64,000 bases of DNA from Hydrogenovibrio kuenenii DSM 12350 (GCF_000526715.1 NZ_JAGP01000001.1:1736001-1800000), one strand, 5' to 3'; positions 41,466 to 51,269 are shown, counted from the stretch's first letter. Notes: generated from the letters alone by a model not told the origin. Program-made: numbers and translations.

Positions 41466-43301
41466 ATGCAACAAAAACACTATAAATACCAATCCGAAAC
41501 GGAAGTCATTCAACAAAAAAAGCTTTTCAGAGGTAGGCTTTATTTTGCCCTCGCTTTTTCTATTGTCTTTTTCCTGATATTGTTCGGCAGAATGGCCTAT
41601 TTACAATGGATAAACTACGACCATTACCATGCAATGTCGGAAGGCAACCGCATTTCGGTTGAAGCTATCCCTCCGGTTAGAGGTAAAATTTATGACCGTA
41701 ACAATGTCTTATTAGCCGACAACCATCCTGTATTCGCACTTAAATTCTCTAAAGACAAAATTCAGAACATTGATGCAACTTTCAACAAACTAAAAAAGCT
41801 ATTGCCAAAAATACCTGATAGTAAATTTGAAAAGTTCTACAAACGACTCAAAGTCGCTAATAAATACCGCCCTACTTATCTTCCTTACAGCTTGAGCGAA
41901 ACTGAAGCAGCTGTTTTTGCAGCAAATAGTTATCAGTTTTCTGGCGTGACACTTTCAGGAAAATTAAAACGCGTTTACCCTTTTGGAAAAATTGCCGTAC
42001 ACGCCATTGGTTACGTTGGAAAAATCAACCAATCTGAACTTAAAAACCTCAATGCATCAGATTATCAAGGAACTGATGTTATTGGAAAAATAGGCATTGA
42101 GAGTACTTATGAATCACTTCTCCATGGAAAGCCAGGCTTGCAACAGGTTGAAACCAATGCACGTGGTAAGGTTATCCGAAAGTTGGAATCACAACCTGCT
42201 ATCCCTGGCAAAGATATTCAATTAACCATTGATATTCGACTACAAAAATTTATTGAAGAATATCTTGGCGACAAAAAAGCTGCTGTAGTGGTCATTGAAC
42301 CTAAAACAGGCGAAATTCTTGCTTATGTTAGTTCGCCTGGCTATGATCCAAACCTGTTTGTTGACGGCATTAGCAGCAAAAACTATTCAGCACTACTCCA
42401 TAATCCTTACAGACCACTCATTAACCGTGTTATTAATGGACAATATCCTCCAGGCTCAACCATAAAACCCTTTGTTGCCCTATCAGCCATTGAGAACGGA
42501 GTCATCTCTCCCTATAAGAAAATTTCCGATCCAGGGTACTTTGACTTTAAAAATCATCGCTACCGTGATTGGAAGCGTGGTGGTCATGGCTTAGTAGATA
42601 TGAACAAAGCAATCACAGAGTCGTGCGATACCTACTTTTATGAACTAGGGCTAAAAATGGGAATTCAAATGATCCATGATGATCTATACCCTTTTGGATT
42701 TGGCCATACAACTGGGATTGACCTTCATGGCGAGTCGTCAGGGATTCTCCCATCTAAAGAATGGAAACGAGAGACCAAAAATAAACCTTGGTTTAAAGGT
42801 GAAACGGTTATTGCTGCTATTGGGCAAGGCTATTTCCTTGCCACACCAATCCAATTAGCCAAAGCTGTTGCTATTATGGCAAACCGAGGCAAAATCATCA
42901 CACCACACCTAATGAAAGAAAAAGAAATTGCCCAACAGGAACAAATCCCAATTGAAAAAATATCAAACTGGGAAAAAGTGATTAAAAGCATGATGAATGT
43001 TATGCAAAGTTATCATGGTACGGCTTACCGCTATGCAAGAGGCCTACCTTTCACCATGGCAGGAAAAACAGGAACAGCTCAGGTTTTTAGCCTCGGTAAA
43101 GATGAGGACTATGACGCCAAAACCGTCAAAAAGAACCTGCGTGACCACTCGCTATTCATTGGTTTCGCACCGGTGAAAAAGCCCAAAATCGCAATCAGTG
43201 TTATTATTGAAAACTCAAGTGTTAAAGCGGCTCCAGTAGCTGTTGATATTGCCCGTTACTATCTAACGGAGCTCCACAAAGACGAATCCTATGAAAATTG
43301 A
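41466..43301 (+). CDS. mrdA: Peptidoglycan transpeptidase PBP2
   Basis: PBP2 cross-links peptidoglycan during lateral growth, paired with RodA. The 611-residue class B PBP has one N-terminal membrane anchor (about residues 25-45), the pedestal domain with PPVRGKIYDRN, and the transpeptidase domain with catalytic Ser331 in PPGSTIKPF, the second motif in ITESCDTYF (SxD in place of SxN, usual for PBP2) and the KTG motif in MAGKTGTAQV. It starts six bases after mreD and overlaps rodA by 11 bases. Confidence 0.97.
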   Translation: MQQKHYKYQSETEVIQQKKLFRGRLYFALAFSIVFFLILFGRMAYLQWINYDHYHAMSEGNRISVEAIPPVRGKIYDRNNVLLADNHPVFALKFSKDKIQNIDATFNKLKKLLPKIPDSKFEKFYKRLKVANKYRPTYLPYSLSETEAAVFAANSYQFSGVTLSGKLKRVYPFGKIAVHAIGYVGKINQSELKNLNASDYQGTDVIGKIGIESTYESLLHGKPGLQQVETNARGKVIRKLESQPAIPGKDIQLTIDIRLQKFIEEYLGDKKAAVVVIEPKTGEILAYVSSPGYDPNLFVDGISSKNYSALLHNPYRPLINRVINGQYPPGSTIKPFVALSAIENGVISPYKKISDPGYFDFKNHRYRDWKRGGHGLVDMNKAITESCDTYFYELGLKMGIQMIHDDLYPFGFGHTTGIDLHGESSGILPSKEWKRETKNKPWFKGETVIAAIGQGYFLATPIQLAKAVAIMANRGKIITPHLMKEKEIAQQEQIPIEKISNWEKVIKSMMNVMQSYHGTAYRYARGLPFTMAGKTGTAQVFSLGKDEDYDAKTVKKNLRDHSLFIGFAPVKKPKIAISVIIENSSVKAAPVAVDIARYYLTELHKDESYEN

Positions 43302-44421
43302 ACTAGACGTAAAAGAAAAAGTTTATCGTCGAAATAATGGAGGATTAGAATCTCTCCATCTGGATGGCTGGCTTTTAGCTGGAATTTTCTTACTCATGTT
43401 TATCAGTAGCATGATTGTATACAGTGCTTCAGGTGGTGACGTAGGCGTATTGCATCGACACTTAGTGCGAGATGGTTTCGCATTTTTACTCATGTTGTTA
43501 TTTGCTCAAATCCCGCCAAATTTAATACGAGTTTACACGCCATGGCTGTTCTTGGTCGGTATCATTATGCTGATAAGCGTCTTACTTTTTGGCGAAATTG
43601 GGAAAGGTGCTCGACGCTGGTTAGATATAGGTTTTTTTCGTTTTCAGCCTTCCGAACTGATAAAACTTGTACTTCCCCTAACCATTGCCTGGTTATTTGC
43701 TCAAGACACTCTGCCGCCACCCAATAGAAAAATGTTGCTTGGCATCATGATGGTTATGTTTACCGCAGGACTTATCATCGTTGAACCTGATTTGGGAACA
43801 TCAATTCTCATTGCAATGAGTGGACTCTTTGTTATTTTCTTTGCCGGCTTATCTTGGCGGTTGATTTTATCTGCTATCGGTCTGGTTGCCGCCAGCTTAC
43901 CAATCGTTTGGCACTTTTATATGTATGATTATCAAAAACAACGAGTCATGACTTTCTTAAACCCTGAATCCGATCCTCTTGGCAGCGGTTACCACATCAT
44001 TCAATCCAAAATAGCTATTGGCTCTGGTGGATTAGAAGGTAAAGGTTTTATGGGAAGCACTCAAGCCCATTTGGATTTTTTACCCGAATCTACCACAGAT
44101 TTCATCTTTTCTGTTTTTGCCGAAGAATTCGGTCTAGTTGGGGTAACTTCACTACTTATTTTATACACACTCATTATTGGCCGGGGATTGTACATCGCCT
44201 CGCAAGCACAAGATAATTTTGCTCGATTGGCTGCTTCAAGTTTAGTGATGACGCTATTTGTTTATGTGTTCGTTAATATCGGCATGGTAAGCGGCTTATT
44301 GCCTGTAGTTGGGCTACCGTTACCATTAATTAGTTATGGCGGCAGCTCGCTTGTAACCATCATGATCAGTTTCGGTATTTTGATGTCTATACATACTCAC
44401 AAAAAATTACTAACCTCGTAA
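43291..44421 (+). CDS. rodA: Peptidoglycan glycosyltransferase RodA
   Basis: RodA polymerises lipid II in the elongasome. The 376-residue SEDS protein has about ten membrane helices. Family landmarks are GKGARRWLDIGFFRFQPSELIKL near residue 105, IIVEPDLGTSILI near 157 with the catalytic Asp region, and GLPLPLISYGGSSLVTIMISFG at the end. It overlaps mrdA by 11 bases, so PBP2 and RodA are co-translated. Confidence 0.97.
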   Translation: MKIELDVKEKVYRRNNGGLESLHLDGWLLAGIFLLMFISSMIVYSASGGDVGVLHRHLVRDGFAFLLMLLFAQIPPNLIRVYTPWLFLVGIIMLISVLLFGEIGKGARRWLDIGFFRFQPSELIKLVLPLTIAWLFAQDTLPPPNRKMLLGIMMVMFTAGLIIVEPDLGTSILIAMSGLFVIFFAGLSWRLILSAIGLVAASLPIVWHFYMYDYQKQRVMTFLNPESDPLGSGYHIIQSKIAIGSGGLEGKGFMGSTQAHLDFLPESTTDFIFSVFAEEFGLVGVTSLLILYTLIIGRGLYIASQAQDNFARLAASSLVMTLFVYVFVNIGMVSGLLPVVGLPLPLISYGGSSLVTIMISFGILMSIHTHKKLLTS

Positions 44422-44434
44422 ACAGAGGCCAAAC

Positions 44435-44466
44435 TTGAAATAACTAAATACTTCAGGTTATTTCAA
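44435..44466 (+). terminator. Hairpin after rodA
   Basis: TTGAAATAAC (44435-44444) and GTTATTTCAA (44457-44466) form a perfect 10-bp AT-rich stem. A T run comes only about 25 bases later after a weak AAGC/GCTT pairing, so it may attenuate rather than end the transcript before dacA. Confidence 0.35.
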
Positions 44467-44561
44467 ACCTCCTAAGCTTTCAGGTAAGGCTTTTTTGTGT
44501 TAAATTATTGCCTCAAATTACCACTATGACTTTTTTTCATATTCAACGTAAAAGAACCCCC

Positions 44562-45764
44562 ATGACAAAGCTTTTTAGTATTTTTATTGCACTCTTCTTG
44601 GTTACAACTAACGCTTGGTCGGATACACCTGTACCTCAGCCAGGCACTTCTGTATCGCCACCAATGCCTTACGTCATTCCTTCACCGCCAAAACTAGATG
44701 CTAAAGCCTACTTAGTTGTGGACTTCAATAGTGGTGCTGTCTTAGCAGACTTCAATGCAAACCAACGCATTGAACCTGCCAGCTTGACAAAAATCATGTC
44801 TGGCTACGTCATTCTCAGTGAATTAAAAAATGGCAATATGTCGCTGAATGACATGGTCACCATTTCACCAAAGGCATGGAAAATGCCTGGCTCAAAAATG
44901 TTTATTGAAGTCGGTCAAAAGGTATCCGTCAGCAACTTAATCAAAGGCATGGTTGTTCAATCAGGAAATGACGCAACAGTTGCGCTTGCTGAACATGTTG
45001 CTGGAAGCGAAGGCACATTTGTTGAAATGATGAATAAATATGCGCAAGTACTCGGCATGACAGGAACTCACTTTGCCAATGCGACAGGTCTACCAAATCC
45101 TGACCACTACAGCACAGCTGTAGACTTAGCTAAAGTTGCCAAAGCTTTAATCCAAAAATTCCCTGACGACTACAAATGGTACGATCAGAAGAAATTTACC
45201 TTTAATGGCATTACCCAATACAACCGCAACAAACTGCTATGGCAAGACCCATCGGTTGACGGATTAAAAACAGGTCACACTGAATCTGCGGGTTACTGCC
45301 TAGTTTCTTCTGCTCATCGCAACGGTATGCGAATCGTCACCGTTGTTGTTGGTACCCCTTCTGCCGCAAAACGTGTTTCTGAAAGCCAAAAACTCATCAA
45401 CTATGCTTTCCGCTTTTTTGAAACTCATAAACTTTACACTGCGGACCAGCGTTTGCATGATGCACGTGTTTGGGAAGGCAAGCAAAACACGGTTGGTCTA
45501 AGCTTAGCAAAAGATCTATATATCACCATTCCTCGTGGTCAATATAAGAACTTGAAAATTGAAACTACGATTAAATCTGACATTCGCGCACCTATTACAA
45601 AAGGACAACAACTAGGAGACCTTCATGTATCTCTAAACGGCAAGGTTATTGCCGAGCGTCCTTTGGTTGCAACAAGCGAAGTAGAAGAAGGTTCTTTCTT
45701 CAAAAAAATCATTGATCAAATCAAGTTACTTTTCCAATCCCTGTTGAATTTTATTGGGCTGTAA
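44562..45764 (+). CDS. dacA: D-alanyl-D-alanine carboxypeptidase (PBP5/6 family)
   Basis: This enzyme trims the terminal D-Ala from peptidoglycan pentapeptides in the periplasm. I choose the ATG at 44562 since it directly begins a signal peptide (MTKLFSIFIALFLVTTNAWS); the frame extends to 44508 without a better start. The 400-residue precursor has active-site SLTK with Ser74, SGN from Ser134 and KTG at about 236, then the C-terminal beta-rich PBP5 domain and an amphipathic anchor (KKIIDQIKLLFQSLLNFI). dat begins at the next base. Confidence 0.95.
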   Translation: MTKLFSIFIALFLVTTNAWSDTPVPQPGTSVSPPMPYVIPSPPKLDAKAYLVVDFNSGAVLADFNANQRIEPASLTKIMSGYVILSELKNGNMSLNDMVTISPKAWKMPGSKMFIEVGQKVSVSNLIKGMVVQSGNDATVALAEHVAGSEGTFVEMMNKYAQVLGMTGTHFANATGLPNPDHYSTAVDLAKVAKALIQKFPDDYKWYDQKKFTFNGITQYNRNKLLWQDPSVDGLKTGHTESAGYCLVSSAHRNGMRIVTVVVGTPSAAKRVSESQKLINYAFRFFETHKLYTADQRLHDARVWEGKQNTVGLSLAKDLYITIPRGQYKNLKIETTIKSDIRAPITKGQQLGDLHVSLNGKVIAERPLVATSEVEEGSFFKKIIDQIKLLFQSLLNFIGL

Positions 45765-46634
45765 ATGTCAGAGCAAATCGCCTATTTAAATGGTGATTTT
45801 TTGCCTCTTACTGAGGCAAAGGTTTCGGCACAAGATCGTGGTTTTTTATTTGGGGATGGCATTTATGAAGTCATTCCCGTTTTCCAAAAAAAACTATTTC
45901 AGCTCAATGCTCACCTTGACAGATTGCGCAACAGCTTAAATGCAGTTTCTATTCAAGACCCTTACACTGATACCCAATGGGAAACCCTGTTAAACGACTT
46001 GATTCAGAAACACCCTTGGGATAACCAGTTTGTTTATTTGCACGTGACTCGAGGAGTTCAACTTGTTCGAGACCACTTACCAGAAAATAACCTTAAACCA
46101 ACCGTGTACGCCTATACCAACCCGCTTAAACCTGTAGCAGACCATATCCTCAAACATGGTATCAAAGCGGTAACACTAGAAGATATTCGTTGGCTTAGAT
46201 GTGATATTAAAGCCACCACACTTCTCCCCAACGTAATGATGAAACTTGCTGCGAAACAACAAGGGGCTGATGACGCCATCCTCATTGGTCGCGACCAAAC
46301 TATTTCTGAAGGCACCGCCAGCAATGTCTTTATCGTGAAAGATGGTGTTTTGCATACACCTCCCTTAAGTAACCGCATTTTGCCAGGCATTACACGCATG
46401 ATGATCGAGAAAATCGCTTTAGACCACAATATTCCATTGCTTGAACAACAACTCTTCTTAGCCGATTTAGAAACAGCAGATGAAATCTGGTTAACCAGCT
46501 CAACAAAAGATGCTTTACCTGTCTGCTCACTCAATAACAACACTATTGGAAGTGGAAAACCCGGCCCGATTTGGCGTAAAATGCAAGCCTATTTTGAACA
46601 AACCAAACAAGCATTAATGGCAGCTGAAGATTAA
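45765..46634 (+). CDS. dat: D-amino-acid aminotransferase
   Basis: A fold-type IV PLP enzyme of 289 residues. It opens AYLNGDFLPLTEAKVSAQDRGFLFGDGIYEVI, has the catalytic lysine in TLLPNVMMKLAAKQQGADDAI and the cofactor-binding EGTASNVFIVKDG and GITRMMI segments. These match D-alanine aminotransferase, which interconverts D-Ala and D-Glu through 2-oxo acids; a branched-chain or aminodeoxychorismate relative is less likely from the opening motif. The ATG follows the dacA stop without a gap, an arrangement suggesting reuse of D-Ala released by DacA. Confidence 0.88.
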   Translation: MSEQIAYLNGDFLPLTEAKVSAQDRGFLFGDGIYEVIPVFQKKLFQLNAHLDRLRNSLNAVSIQDPYTDTQWETLLNDLIQKHPWDNQFVYLHVTRGVQLVRDHLPENNLKPTVYAYTNPLKPVADHILKHGIKAVTLEDIRWLRCDIKATTLLPNVMMKLAAKQQGADDAILIGRDQTISEGTASNVFIVKDGVLHTPPLSNRILPGITRMMIEKIALDHNIPLLEQQLFLADLETADEIWLTSSTKDALPVCSLNNNTIGSGKPGPIWRKMQAYFEQTKQALMAAED

Positions 46635-46658
46635 GCCGCTGAAAATAAGGATTGCATC

Positions 46659-46943
46659 ATGACGGTAGATTTACATACACCCGACAACCAAAGTCTCATA
46701 GATTTTCCTTGCGATTACAAACTTAAAGCCATGGGGCATGCCACAGACAGCTTTATCGATACGGTATTTGAAATCACCAAAAAACATGCGCCAGACGTGA
46801 CTCGTGACAACATTCACTTAAAAGACTCTAAAGCCCAACGTTTTCTTTCTGTCAATATTACCTTTAACGCAACCAGCTTAGAGCAACTTCATGCGATTTA
46901 TGGTGAGCTTAAAAAACACCCTGAAGTGTTAATGACGCTTTAA
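46659..46943 (+). CDS. ybeD: YbeD/DUF493 small regulatory-fold protein
   Basis: A 94-residue protein of the DUF493 family, resembling the ACT-like regulatory domain of 3-phosphoglycerate dehydrogenase by fold. LIDFPCDYKLKAMGH opens the domain, and VNITFNATSLEQLHAIYGELKKHPEVLMTL closes it. The biochemical role is not known. As in E. coli it sits between dacA and lipB. AAGGA precedes the ATG. Confidence 0.92.
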   Translation: MTVDLHTPDNQSLIDFPCDYKLKAMGHATDSFIDTVFEITKKHAPDVTRDNIHLKDSKAQRFLSVNITFNATSLEQLHAIYGELKKHPEVLMTL

Positions 46944-46956
46944 TCTTTTTTATCAA

Positions 46957-47574
46957 ATGTCATTTATCGTCAAGCACCTTGGTTTGCAACCCTATGATAA
47001 AACATGGGAAGCCATGCAATCCTTCACCATCAATAGAACGCCTGAAACAGAAGATGAACTTTGGGTGGTGCAACACCCCCCTGTCTTTACTCAAGGACTT
47101 AATGGTCAAGCAGAACACCTGCTAAAAACACACCCAAACATACCACTTGTTCAAACAGACCGCGGTGGACAAGTCACCTATCATGCGCCCGGACAAGTCA
47201 TCGTCTATGTTTTGATGGACTTAAAACGAGCTAAGCTTGGTGCCAAAGAGTTTGTGCACCGCATTGAAAACGCCCTAATTGATTTACTGAAAGAAGACTA
47301 TCGACTAACAGCAGAGGCTAAAGCAGACGCACCTGGTGTTTATCTTGAAGGTAAAAAAATCGCATCTCTAGGCCTTAAGATTAAGCACTTCCGCTCTTAT
47401 CATGGTTTGGCGCTCAATGTTGATATGGACTTAGAACCCTTTCAGTGGATTAACCCTTGCGGGCTTATCGGCATGCAAATGACACAACTCAAAGATCATA
47501 TTGAGCACTTTAGTTACAACCTTGTTGAACAACAAACCATCCAAAAGCTTTTAAAACACCTAGCAACCAACTAA
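46957..47574 (+). CDS. lipB: Octanoyl-[ACP]:protein N-octanoyltransferase
   Basis: LipB moves octanoyl from acyl carrier protein to lipoyl domains, the first step of de novo lipoate formation. The 205-residue protein has the conserved QTDRGGQVTYHAPGQVIVYVL segment near residue 68, the catalytic lysine in KIASLGLKI and the catalytic cysteine in INPCGL near 168. It lies 13 bases after ybeD and upstream of lipA. Confidence 0.96.
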   Translation: MSFIVKHLGLQPYDKTWEAMQSFTINRTPETEDELWVVQHPPVFTQGLNGQAEHLLKTHPNIPLVQTDRGGQVTYHAPGQVIVYVLMDLKRAKLGAKEFVHRIENALIDLLKEDYRLTAEAKADAPGVYLEGKKIASLGLKIKHFRSYHGLALNVDMDLEPFQWINPCGLIGMQMTQLKDHIEHFSYNLVEQQTIQKLLKHLATN

Positions 47575-47631
47575 TACAGCCCGACGATCATTCATTGTAT
47601 AATAGCCAAAAATTAACACAGAGCTGAGCTT

Positions 47632-48651
47632 ATGAGCGCACCTAATTTTCAAGAAATTCCCGTCAACCAAATTACTGGTCTCAGTAAATCTTCTGCTGAT
47701 TTAAAGCAGCGCCGTGAAGACATGTCTAAAGGGGAATACAAAACCAAATCTCTAAAGCACAAGCCTGACCCTAACGCACCTAGACTTAAAAAACCGAGCT
47801 GGATTAAAGCAAAATTACCCGCAGCTAAACATATTGGGCGCGTAAAAGAACTCAAAGGCATTCTTCGTCAACAAGGCCTAAATACCGTTTGTGAAGAAGC
47901 TTCTTGTCCAAACTTAGGCGAATGTTTTGGTCACGGTACAGCAACCTTTATGATTATGGGACATATTTGTACCCGTAAGTGCCCTTTCTGTGACGTAACT
48001 CATGGTCGCCCAAATCCTTTAGATCAAAACGAACCACAACACATGGCAGAAACGATTGAAGCCATGAAGCTTAATTATGTTGTTATCACCTCCGTAGACC
48101 GTGATGATTTAAGAGATGGCGGTGCTGCGCACTTCCGTGACTGCATTACTGAAATTCGTCAACGCACTCCTGAAGTCAAAATCGAAACTCTTGTTCCAGA
48201 CTTCCGCGGAAGACTCACCACCGCACTTGAAACTCTCAGCACACAAGCGCCTGACGTACTTAACCACAACCTTGAGACCGTTCCTCGTCTTTACGAGGAA
48301 GCGCGTCCTGGTGCAGACTACCAAGCATCACTGGATCTACTCAAACGTTTTAAAGAAATGAAACCAGAGACCACCACCAAATCTGGGTTAATGGTTGGTT
48401 TAGGCGAAACCATGGAAGAGTTGTTGGCCGTTATGCAAGACCTACGCGACCACCAAGTTGAAATGCTGACCGTTGGACAATATTTACAACCCTCCAACTT
48501 CCACTTAGCTGTCAAAAAATATTGGACGCCAGAAGAGTTCAAAACAATTGAAGACGCTGGCCATGAAATGGGCTTTACTCACGTTGCTTCTGGCCCGATG
48601 GTGCGCTCTTCATACCACGCAGACCTACAAGCCCAAGGTAAGTTTAATTAA
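47632..48651 (+). CDS. lipA: Lipoyl synthase
   Basis: LipA inserts two sulfurs into protein-bound octanoate using radical SAM chemistry. The 339-residue protein carries the auxiliary-cluster cysteines in [14 protein letters not shown], the radical SAM CxxxCxxC in [10 protein letters not shown] and the C-terminal serine motif in [10 protein letters not shown]. It follows lipB after 57 bases and is followed by hslO after 15. Confidence 0.97.
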   Translation: MSAPNFQEIPVNQITGLSKSSADLKQRREDMSKGEYKTKSLKHKPDPNAPRLKKPSWIKAKLPAAKHIGRVKELKGILRQQGLNTVCEEASCPNLGECFGHGTATFMIMGHICTRKCPFCDVTHGRPNPLDQNEPQHMAETIEAMKLNYVVITSVDRDDLRDGGAAHFRDCITEIRQRTPEVKIETLVPDFRGRLTTALETLSTQAPDVLNHNLETVPRLYEEARPGADYQASLDLLKRFKEMKPETTTKSGLMVGLGETMEELLAVMQDLRDHQVEMLTVGQYLQPSNFHLAVKKYWTPEEFKTIEDAGHEMGFTHVASGPMVRSSYHADLQAQGKFN

Positions 48652-48666
48652 AAATTTTAGGATTTT

Positions 48667-49527
48667 ATGAATACGATTAAACGCTTTTTATTTAAAGACC
48701 TAGACATTCGAGGTCAGCACATACAGTTAGACGACGTATGGCAGCAAATGATTGAAGATCGTCACTACACACCTGCTTTAACCGAAGTATTAGGTGAACT
48801 TACCGCGCTAACGGTGATGATGGCAAATGGACTCAAACACCCAGGCAAAGTTGTTATTCAAATACAGGGAGAAGGTCCTGTTAACCTATTAGTGGTTGAA
48901 GCAAGTCATGATTTGCAAATTCGCGGCGTTGCTAAAACAAACAGAGCATTATCCAATGAGACGACTTTGGATGAACTGCTAGGTAATGGCCAAATTTTAA
49001 TGACGCTTGAAAACACGCTAACAGACTCTCTATTTCAATCCTATGTTGATAGAGAAGGCCTTACAGTAACAGAAGCCTTTGAAACCTTTTTGACTCAATC
49101 TGAACAACTGCCATCCAAACTTTGGTTAGCCGCAAGCGAAAAAGGAATCGGAGGAGTTCTAGTCCAACAAATGCCTGCTTCAGCTGATAAAGATGAAGCT
49201 GACATTGACGGAGATGCTTGGAACCGAGTCACCACCTTAGCTGACACATTAAAATCTGAAGAGCTAGTTTCTCTGGATTCTGAAACACTTTTACACCGCC
49301 TATTTCATGAAGAAGTTATCGAACTCTTTGAGGCTAAAGCCGTTGAGTACAACTGCCCTAAAGACCCTGCCCGTATTGAAGATATGATTCGTTCACTTGG
49401 CGAAGAAGAAGCCAGAAAGCTTCTTGAAGAACAAGGTGAAATTGTCGTACACAACGAAATGTGTAACTTTCATCTTAGACTCAATAAAGAAGATATCGAT
49501 CGCATCTTCGACAAAACACAACATTAA
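48667..49527 (+). CDS. hslO: Hsp33 chaperone with degenerate zinc motif
   Basis: Hsp33 is a redox-activated holdase. The 286-residue protein is clearly of this family: RFLFKDLDIRGQHIQLDDVW opens it, and LGEEEARKLLEEQGEIVVHNE leads into the C-terminus. The usual C-terminal zinc site has CxC and CxxC. Here VEYNCPKD keeps only Cys230 and VHNEMCNF keeps only Cys266, so one cysteine of each pair is replaced (by Lys and Asn). Tetrahedral zinc binding is unlikely; a single disulfide remains possible. AGGA lies six bases upstream of the ATG. A 40-bp palindrome follows the stop. Confidence 0.92.
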   Translation: MNTIKRFLFKDLDIRGQHIQLDDVWQQMIEDRHYTPALTEVLGELTALTVMMANGLKHPGKVVIQIQGEGPVNLLVVEASHDLQIRGVAKTNRALSNETTLDELLGNGQILMTLENTLTDSLFQSYVDREGLTVTEAFETFLTQSEQLPSKLWLAASEKGIGGVLVQQMPASADKDEADIDGDAWNRVTTLADTLKSEELVSLDSETLLHRLFHEEVIELFEAKAVEYNCPKDPARIEDMIRSLGEEEARKLLEEQGEIVVHNEMCNFHLRLNKEDIDRIFDKTQH

Positions 49528-49534
49528 TCCCTTA

Positions 49535-49574
49535 CCCCAGCCTGGCAGATTTTATAAAAATCTGCCAGGCTGGG
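49535..49574. repeat. Head-to-head pair of the dispersed CCAGGCTGG repeat
   Basis: Two arms of the repeat (49535-49553 reverse, 49557-49574 forward) lie almost back to back, making a near-perfect 40-bp palindrome with the AT-rich ends inside. This arrangement is opposite to the pair at 8667. It begins eight bases after the hslO stop and could end that transcript. Confidence 0.88.
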
Positions 49575-49634
49575 TATCTCACCGACCAACCATTACTCTT
49601 TACTTCATGTTCTCATTAGCCCTCTTGAACTATA

Positions 49635-50180
49635 ATGACTTCAATGAAACGTTATTTACATCTAAAAGTCGTACAAATCGGGCGCAAAGTCAAACGCTCC
49701 GTTTTCCTTAACAAGTATTTTCCCAACTTTAAAGATCCTGTTTACTGGGCTGGTAACCGTATGTCTTTTGCCAGGGCTGGTTTTATCGGCATGCTTAGCA
49801 TGATGCTACCTGTCCCCTTTCAGATGCTTTTAGGCTCTATTCTTGCCTATTACCTTCGTGCAAACATTCCTTTAGCAACTGCACTGGCTTGGATTACCAA
49901 CCCACTTACTATGGGGCCTATATGGTATGGCGGCTATCGATTTGGCACTTGGCTATTAAACACGCCCTCTTCTGAAGAAGTCATGACCCATGCACAAAAT
50001 ATTCCATTGGCTTCAGCACAATGGTTTAGCGAAATTTTTCCAACTATCTGGCAACCATTCTTTTTAGGCAACTTAATCCTAGGTATTATTTTTGGTTCCA
50101 TTCTCTACGTTTTAATTGGCTACTTTCCATACATTAAACGCTTTTTTGCTTGGCTATTCGTTCATCACCAGCAACCCTAG
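49635..50180 (+). CDS. DUF2062 membrane protein
   Basis: A 181-residue protein with a basic N-terminus and about three membrane helices. MLSMMLPVPFQMLLGSILAYYLRANIPLATALAWITNPLTMGPIWYGGYRFG matches the DUF2062 family (segment shown in pieces: MLPVPFQMLLG and TNPLTMGPIW). The function is unknown. TATAAT overlaps the first ATG at 49635; if that is a real -10 element, translation would begin at the ATG at 49644 on an almost leaderless mRNA. No ribosome binding site precedes either. Confidence 0.85.
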   Translation: MTSMKRYLHLKVVQIGRKVKRSVFLNKYFPNFKDPVYWAGNRMSFARAGFIGMLSMMLPVPFQMLLGSILAYYLRANIPLATALAWITNPLTMGPIWYGGYRFGTWLLNTPSSEEVMTHAQNIPLASAQWFSEIFPTIWQPFFLGNLILGIIFGSILYVLIGYFPYIKRFFAWLFVHHQQP

Positions 50181-50273
50181 GCACACGATTTCTTAAGCAA
50201 ATCGCGACACACTTCTTTCATTTTTAGACAAAACAATCTAAAATGAAGTTAACGCACACGGAGAAAGTCGATC

Positions 50274-51269
50274 ATGGCCTTAACCTTTTCAGCTCCTACA
50301 ACAAAACTTTCATTAAAGCTCCTAGAGTCTTACGGTATTGATTCGTCTGATATTCTAAAAAAACTTAATATCGACCCTAAAAGACTCAACGATCCTCATG
50401 CTCGTATACCCTATACAACGGCTGATGATATCTGGGCTGAAGCTGCTGATCGCATTGATGATCCTGCATTTGGACTTAAAGCTGTAGATTGCTGGCACCC
50501 ATCACAAATGGGGGCATTAGGTTATGCCTGGCTATCAAGTGAAAATCTAAAAAATGCACTGACTCGGTTCCAACGCTACTCTCGCGTTGTCACAGAGGGA
50601 GCTTTTTTTGAAGTTGAAGAAACGCCCAAATATTTCAGTTTGATTTTGCATTACAGAAGTGTATCTAGACAGCTTCCTTATCGTACCGACGCCTTTATGG
50701 CGATTATGCTCGCCATGTGTAAGGCAAACTTCGGCAAACACTTTATCCCTGCCGAAATACACTTCAAGCACGGTGCGCCAAAAGATTCGAAAGCTTATAC
50801 AGACCTATTCCAATGTCCTGTGTTCTTCAATGCCAAAGACAACCGTTTTATTATCCACATGCAAGACGCACTTACCACGTCCGAAGGCGCACACTCACAA
50901 CTGGCAAAGCTACACGATCAAATCATGATCGAGTATTTAGCCAAGATGGATCGCAAAAATATTGTCGAACAAGTTAAGTCTGAAATTATTAAACAATTAC
51001 CGAATGGTAATGTAACCGATACAACTGTTGGGCAAGCACTCCATATTAACGATAGAACACTACAAAGACGTCTCAAAGAACAAAACACCACTTTCAAAAC
51101 ATTAATGAACGAAGTTCGAGAAGACTTGGCTGCGACCTATATTAAAGATACCAACCTCTCCCTAAGCGAGATTTCATTTTTACTTGGTTTTGGGAATATC
51201 AGCTCATTTTCTAGAGCCTATAAACGGTGGACTGGCCAACCACCAAGTCATTTACGTACTGGCGGATAG
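50274..51269 (+). CDS. AraC-family transcriptional regulator (OruR/arabinose-binding type)
   Basis: A 331-residue DNA-binding regulator. The N-terminal ~200 residues match the Arabinose_bd-type sensor domain of OruR-like regulators (LLESYGIDSSDILKKLNID, MGALGYAWLSSENLKNAL). The C-terminal ~85 residues carry two helix-turn-helix units, with VGQALHINDRTLQRRLKEQ and the family signature LSEISFLLGFGNISSFSRAYKRWTG. The ligand and target are not evident; the nearest gene is the tRNA downstream. GGAG precedes the ATG. Confidence 0.9.
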   Translation: MALTFSAPTTKLSLKLLESYGIDSSDILKKLNIDPKRLNDPHARIPYTTADDIWAEAADRIDDPAFGLKAVDCWHPSQMGALGYAWLSSENLKNALTRFQRYSRVVTEGAFFEVEETPKYFSLILHYRSVSRQLPYRTDAFMAIMLAMCKANFGKHFIPAEIHFKHGAPKDSKAYTDLFQCPVFFNAKDNRFIIHMQDALTTSEGAHSQLAKLHDQIMIEYLAKMDRKNIVEQVKSEIIKQLPNGNVTDTTVGQALHINDRTLQRRLKEQNTTFKTLMNEVREDLAATYIKDTNLSLSEISFLLGFGNISSFSRAYKRWTGQPPSHLRTGG

